Assembly: GCF_000182925.2 (NCBI RefSeq)
Contig: NC_026501.1
Location: 1,116,001 to 1,180,000, forward strand
Source of the DNA: Neurospora crassa OR74A
Lineage: Eukaryota > Ascomycota > Sordariomycetes > Sordariales > Sordariaceae
DNA length: 64,000 nucleotides
Reading direction: 5' to 3'
The notes under the pieces were generated by a model. That model made no database searches, was not told the DNA's origin, and worked only from the letters and a program-made list of their open reading frames with translations. The position numbers and the translations under genes are program-made. Shown in pieces: positions 59,069 through 64,000 of this stretch; position 1 is the stretch's first letter, and each line of letters starts with the position of its first letter.

Positions 59069-60062
59069 TGCTTGCAGCTGGGGCCGCAGTCAAGGCAGGA
59101 GCTCGAAGTATGTAGGGTATATAATCGACACGATTGGTGTCGAAGAGAAGAACGCGATCCGCAGGCCCGTTGGGAGGGGGTTCTGCGGTCGGGTATCCGG
59201 AGTGCCTGGGGACAATGACGCACCCTAGCACTAAAACAATTTCGTTTTACTTGAAGCTCGACAATTGCGATGTGGATGGTCGGAGAAGTAATGGGGCGTG
59301 ATGGCGGGAGCAGACCCGAATCACGCGGTCGTCTGTCGATGTGGTCACGGAGAAGCGAGGACTCGACGAGGCCGAGTCTCGACCGCAAATTGAATCTGAC
59401 ACAATCGTCGAGTAAAGATGCAATCGAAGGTGTCGAGGTTATGAGACTCGTGCTAGGTTCGAATCGTAGCTTGAAGCCGGTGCTTGGTGGTAGAGAAGCG
59501 TAAATTATCGAGGATGGATCGACCGACGGCGGAGGATCGCGAGGGCTCAGGTCGAAAATCCAGCCAAGTGAGGAGGGTGCTCGATCGGGGGCGTGCTCGA
59601 GATGAGGATGTCGCCGGCTTGCTTGTGTAAATGTCCACGAAAGCAAGACTCGTTCGCTGCTAACTTGGGTAAAAGATTGAGCGGGTACGAGGGTGGGAAA
59701 AAAAACGAAGAAGAGGGGACGGAGGACGGCGAGACGAGATGTCTATGACGGGATCCGAAGTGCTGGCTACGCCAAATTGGAGATCGGGGAGCGGTGGTCG
59801 ACGTGGTAGGTGGGTGGTAAACTATTTCTCATGACGGAAATAACAAAGTTCGACAAGTCGGGTTTTCGTGTCTGTGGCCCAGGGTGTACGTGGTGAGGAT
59901 TTCCAGAAAAGAGGAGAGCGAGGACGGCACTGCCTGGAAGGAGGAAGCGATGGCTGGTCTCTCTTGGTGTGTGTACAATGGTGGAAACCGAGCCCGGGAC
60001 CTAGTCGAGTTGCCAGCCCCAAAAAAGACGGGACCACCGCACCGCACCACGGCACCACGATG

Positions 60063-60094
60063 CACCACCACCACCACCACCACCACCACCACCA
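60063..60094. repeat. ACC/CCA trinucleotide microsatellite
   Basis: About ten tandem ACC units in non-coding DNA. Frames through it encode poly-His, poly-Thr or poly-Gly and are artefacts of the repeat. Confidence 0.95.
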
Positions 60095-60201
60095 ACCCGA
60101 CACGGCGCTCTTGCAGTTGCTTGCAGTAAATTTTGGCAGAAAGCTGTCCGCCCGGGCACCCACTCTGGCTGCCGCCCACCCACCCACCAACCCCGGTCTG
60201 A

Positions 60202-60429
60202 TCCCGTCCGTCACTCAGGCACCTCCTCACTCCTCCTCACGGTAGCGGCAGTGGCAGCGCCAAAGCGTGCGGGGCCATCTGGAAGCTCGGTCCCCATGTT
60301 GACCAATCCGGTGCCGGGAAAAAGATAATGGGCCAGCTCGACCAGGATATCAATGATCTCTGGGATGCGGCGTCGAAAGCCGGCTTGTCGATGCTGTTCA
60401 GTTTCCAGAGACGAGTAGATATAGTTTGA
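60202..60429 (+). other. Possible coding exon of an unrecognised gene
   Basis: A plus-strand frame without its own early ATG reads GSGSAKACGAIWKLGPHVDQ, then SGAGKKIMGQLDQDINDLWD and AASKAGLSMLFSFQRRVDIV before TGA at 60427-60429. It is more protein-like than surrounding sequence, with third positions mostly G or C. A candidate acceptor (CACTCAG) precedes it at 60212-60218. I cannot find a matching upstream exon, so it may be a lone chance frame. Confidence 0.25.
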
Positions 60430-61993
60430 TGTAAGAAAGTCGTATGCATAGGTATGTAGAGGCCGTAGAGTGGTGAATTACTGGTACCGTCCGTCGGGGA
60501 GGGTTCGTGCTATGACATCACGCCTCAATAGGTGAAGCCCGTGTCCAACCTGGACCGACAAGAGAATAAGGGGCATCTTGAAAACCGAAAAGGGTTTGAA
60601 GTGAAATGTGGTTCAAACAAACATCGATGGTGGAAGACAACGAAACTCGTTGTTGCACACAAGGGGAAATTATTTGGGGTAATGGGAACCTGAAGGGGAG
60701 GCGGGGGTTCGGTTCATTGCTCGCTGCAGGTCGGGTCTGGTTCAGGTTGTTGTCGAGTTGAGCAAAGCTTTCCAAGTGAAATTGCACCTACCGTCGTCGA
60801 ATGGGTCTCGTTTGCTTCTCAAAGGGAAAATGGCAGTACATGGTGTTGTCAGGGCGGCATCAAATCAGATGCAACTACCTATGAATGGCACCGGCACCGC
60901 AGTGTTCTGCCTGTGATGGAAAACGCTTGGCTCTTGCTCGAATACTGTACTAGTACTAGTGTAAGCACAGTGCGTCCGGCATTCAGGAACCGCCGCCCAC
61001 AACCCGGCCTCCATTCAGGTCGCTTTCAATGTGAGTGTGCACGGCGATGATTATGGTAAGTAGAGACAGAGAGACTTGCCCACCCAGAAAGAAGCTCGGT
61101 TGCTGGGGAAGTCAAGCCAAGGTACACTAGCTGGTACCTAGAGGTAGTTAATGGGTCAACATCAGTCGACTCGGTACTTCCCCATGATCTTCCAATTGGA
61201 TTTGGGAAATCGAAAAACGTACAGGTAGCTCAGTACAGTAGCTAGAGAGGTCACGGTATGGAAATTCAGCATCTCACTTGGGGCTGTTCCTTGGAGTCTC
61301 CAGTAGTGTACCCGTGGGAACACCAGTATGCTCGACGGTTCGTGATTGCTGTCGGCCTCTAGGGTATCATTATTGGGTGATCTCTCAGTTTCCGTTGATC
61401 TCTCCATGTTGGGGAGAGACCCAATGCCATGCGTGAGGCTATTCACTCGGATGGGAACCGGAAACCGAATGGAGGCTCCCCCGGCCGGGAACTACAAGTG
61501 GAAGGCGGGGGCGGAACAGCGGGTGTACTTCTAGGTTCTGGCAGCATGGCAGGCAGCGGCATTGGGTCACCGACCTCTGGCTGCCCTCTCCTCAGAATCA
61601 CAGCCCGAAACCCGCGCTGTCCAGACGACCAACTGCAGTGAGGTGGTTAAGGACGGGATGCTTACATAATGCAGCCAAGGGTGCGTCGATTAGGTCCCGC
61701 CTACCATCCCGCCCGCCCTCACTACAGTGAACACCCGCTTCTCCTAATCACAACCACTGAACTCCATTGCTTTCCACCCCTCAACACCACTGCACCGATA
61801 CACGACACCCGTCTCACTGACTCGGGCAAAGTGCTGGTTTGAGTTGGCTTCTTTTGTTTTGGCCTTCCTATAGCTCTCCCCCGAGTTTGCCTGCAACCTG
61901 GCCACCGGATATCCGCACGAGCCAGATTCGAGCCAAGAAGGTGGGTGCTTGTGATTAGCAGCTGATTGTCCCCTCAGTTGTATGGCTTCATTT

Positions 61994-62019
61994 CCCCCCC
62001 CCCCCCCCCCCCCCCCCCC
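61994..62019. repeat. 26-base poly(C) run
   Basis: Uninterrupted run of 26 C, followed by a T and further C, in the region upstream of the terminal gene. Such runs are prone to sequencing and replication slippage, so the exact length is uncertain. Confidence 0.95.
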
Positions 62020-62786
62020 TCCCCCTTCTCGCCGCCTTCCCCGCCATGCTGTTTCATTTGTCCCTTGGTGTGGTATCCCGACGATTCAGGAAGTTCTTGC
62101 TATGATAGACGATGCGGTGGCAACTTGGGGAGAAAATATTTCATCTACCGGTCCAGGCATAAACAACGAGAACACAACTGCCATGGCGTTTCCCCTCCTT
62201 TTCCCAAGGCTTCGGTGCTGATGAGTCTTTTTGGGCAGAAAGGGATACATCCAAAGCGACGTCGGCGCCTTCGTTTCCTTCCACTTGTATTCCCAAGGTG
62301 TTCTCCGGATCACAGAACTTCCACAATCATACGGATTATAGCAGCCTGGGAATCCCCTCGGGTTGACGCATATTCCGTGTGAAGTGCCTCGGCGGCTGGC
62401 GCTCCTTCGAAAGTTGATAGCATCTTGTCTTGGGTACTATGTAATATCCTGAAGGTACGTTCGTAGGCACGCGCCTTCCACGTTGCGATTCTTGGATTTC
62501 TTTCCAAGGCCACTTCACAGAACTACGCGGCATGAACAAACGACCTCTTCTTCAGTCGAGTCCGCCCAAGTCCCCTCCCGTCCTAACCCCGCGCCTCTCT
62601 TCTGTCCTCGCCCTGCACTCGGCCTTTCTTCTCGTCCCGCCATTCTTTTGTTGTTGCTGTTCAGTCAGTGTGGCACCAATGCTAGCCTTCTTAAATGACT
62701 TCTTCCCAATCATCAAATGGCTTTCATTGCTGTTGCTAATTCGTTTGCATTTGGCTTCTGACAGAGCACACGAGCAAGTCACAAGA

Positions 62787-64000
62787 ATGTCCTCCGCCGA
62801 TACGGTGTCGGTGTCGCCCGCATATCGAAGCGAACGGAGAATCCATCCACTGCCCAAGAGATCACTCAGAGACCGTTTAACCCCCGAAGCCGCGGAGTCG
62901 ATTCAATACCCCCCAGCTCCTTCGATCTCTACGTCCTTGTTCCCGAGTCTGTATAGTATCCGAGATGACGAACCAGACCAGACTTCGACTCCCCCTCGCG
63001 AGCGACTCACCGAGGCTGCCCCGCGCCAGTCAAGAAGAGATGGTCCACTAGCAGAAAGTGGGGGATATACTGCTGCGTCGAGACAAGGCATACCGGAGCG
63101 CGGACACAGCTTGCTCGATGACGGGATCTCTGATCCATCGAACCGCAAGGGTCATCAGTCACCGAGGACTGAAAATGAAGAGAGATCGGTCAATTCGCAA
63201 GCTACTGTCTCCGCGGCATCAGCAATCGATGGCTATGACTCCTTCGAAAACACAAACAATAAGAAAAAGAGGAAAATCCCTACGGCGGGTGATGCAGCTC
63301 TTGGCGGGGTTCATGTTGGCATAGATGCTGGCTTCGGAACCACATCTGTTCAGGCGTCTGAAGGTCATGGGGAAGCCACGTCTTCGAGCTCGGCGTCTCA
63401 GTATGGTTCCGGGGGTTATATGCCAGGCTTGCAGAACGTGCCTGGTCCTGGAAGAGGTAGATATGGCAGACCGCGCAACGGCAGAAGCCCGCTCAGGCCC
63501 TTGTCGGACTCGAACACCAACTGGCCCGGAAGAGGCGGGAAGCTGCGCTCTGTTCCATGGTCAACCAGTTCAGGTACGTCAACCGACGCTCTATCCTGGT
63601 TCCCTTGCCATTTGATATGTCTCGAGGTGTTGTCACGATGGAGATGCTGATCATATCTCTCTCTGTAGCCGAGAACCAGGGGATCATCTCCAGCGCCATA
63701 GCGAAAGCAGAGAAGCTAAACCCACCACATGCGGGGTCTGAAAGTACAAGTCTCTTGCAGAATTCATTGTCACCGAAACGCCCTGCATCAGCACAGTTCA
63801 CGTTTACCGCTCCTGGTCCTAATGCACTCTCTTGGCCTGGCTCTGATCGACGAATCAACATGCCAACCCCGTCAGCGGCTCGACAAGGGCAGGAAAATTG
63901 GCAGCGTGCTGCTCCGGGTGGTCAGGCAGCTAATGCCCACCCTCTTTCATCGGGAACAGGCACCGCAGCGAAGGATGCACAAGGCAAAAGTGGCGCTGGA
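62787..64000 (+). CDS. Uncharacterised disordered protein, 5' part only (runs off the window)
   Basis: Exon 1 (62787..63573) starts MSSADTVSVSPAYRSERRIH. A 95-bp intron (GTACGT...TGTAG) leads to an exon open from 63669 to the end of the window; the junction reads STSSGAENQGIISSAIAKAE. The visible 372 residues are hydrophilic and low in hydrophobic content. One sharper element is a basic stretch, DGYDSFENTNNKKKRKIPTA followed by GDAALGG. It resembles a short motif I recall from other fungal hypothetical proteins and could be a nuclear localisation signal. No domain is identifiable in this part, and the function may become clear from the missing 3' portion. I chose this ATG because the sequence before it is leader-like. 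Confidence 0.7.

Larger units (their letters stand above)
59069..62786. other. Long intergenic stretch with microsatellites
   Basis: Shared upstream region of the Cti6-like gene (-) and the terminal gene (+). It contains an ACC microsatellite, a 26-base C run and a possible small exon at 60202-60429, each listed separately. The plus-strand frame continues upstream of 62787 to 62532, but that segment is hydrophobic, Cys-rich and ends at an AG before the preferred start, so I read it as leader or leader intron. Confidence 0.4.

Noticed and set aside
59440-59475. B-box-like GGTTCGAATC suggesting a tRNA
   Set aside because: No cloverleaf can be drawn around it: acceptor and anticodon stems are missing. 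The same holds for TTCGAATC matches near 39783 and 53931.

Overview
The window is nuclear DNA of a filamentous ascomycete, almost certainly Neurospora (N. crassa or a very close relative). Genes carry few, short GT-AG introns with CTAAC-like branch points. The Cu/Zn superoxide dismutase deduced here agrees with my memory of N. crassa SOD-1, and intergenic DNA is rich in homopolymers and microsatellites. No bacterial operons, CRISPR arrays or intact transposons are present.

Layout, left to right. 1-8.8 kb: an annexin (-) and a single-pass membrane protein of unknown function (-). 8.8-17.5 kb: the GPI-anchor enzyme subunit GPI2 (+), transaldolase (-) and Tudor-SN (-). 18-24 kb: a broken 2EXR-type fragment (+), sod-1 (-) and a small conserved fungal protein (-) whose exons lack a long uninterrupted frame. 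24-33 kb: a DEP-DH-PH-CNH RhoGEF of the Rom2 type (+), convergent with an AreA GATA-like (DUF1752-type) protein (-) whose frame is crossed by in-phase TAG codons. 33-40.6 kb: a gene-poor stretch with one mitochondrial-type short-chain dehydrogenase (-) and a 310-bp inverted-repeat element. 40.6-44.6 kb: a divergent leucine-degradation pair, methylcrotonyl-CoA carboxylase beta (-) and isovaleryl-CoA dehydrogenase (+). 44.6-54 kb: a gene-poor stretch, then a Nudix hydrolase (+), a dienelactone hydrolase with two possible starts (+), tRNA-Ser(AGA) (+) and the mitoribosome GTPase MTG1 (-). 54-64 kb: a BOR1-like borate/anion transporter (+), a Cti6-like PHD protein (-) and the 5' part of an uncharacterised gene that leaves the window (+).

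Most genes are unrelated housekeeping functions. The clear functional grouping is the IVD-MCC beta pair, which catalyse consecutive stages of leucine breakdown from a shared 640-bp intergenic region. The observation most worth following is the DUF1752-type gene: two in-frame UAG codons interrupt an otherwise open frame. One may lie in a 54-nt intron; otherwise both are candidates for the UAG-to-UGG A-to-I editing known in sexual tissue of Neurospora. A second locus (18.3-18.65 kb) has TAG where its family usually has Trp.

Exon boundaries were placed by hand from splice signals and frame continuity. Function calls come from recalled family motifs, not from searches.
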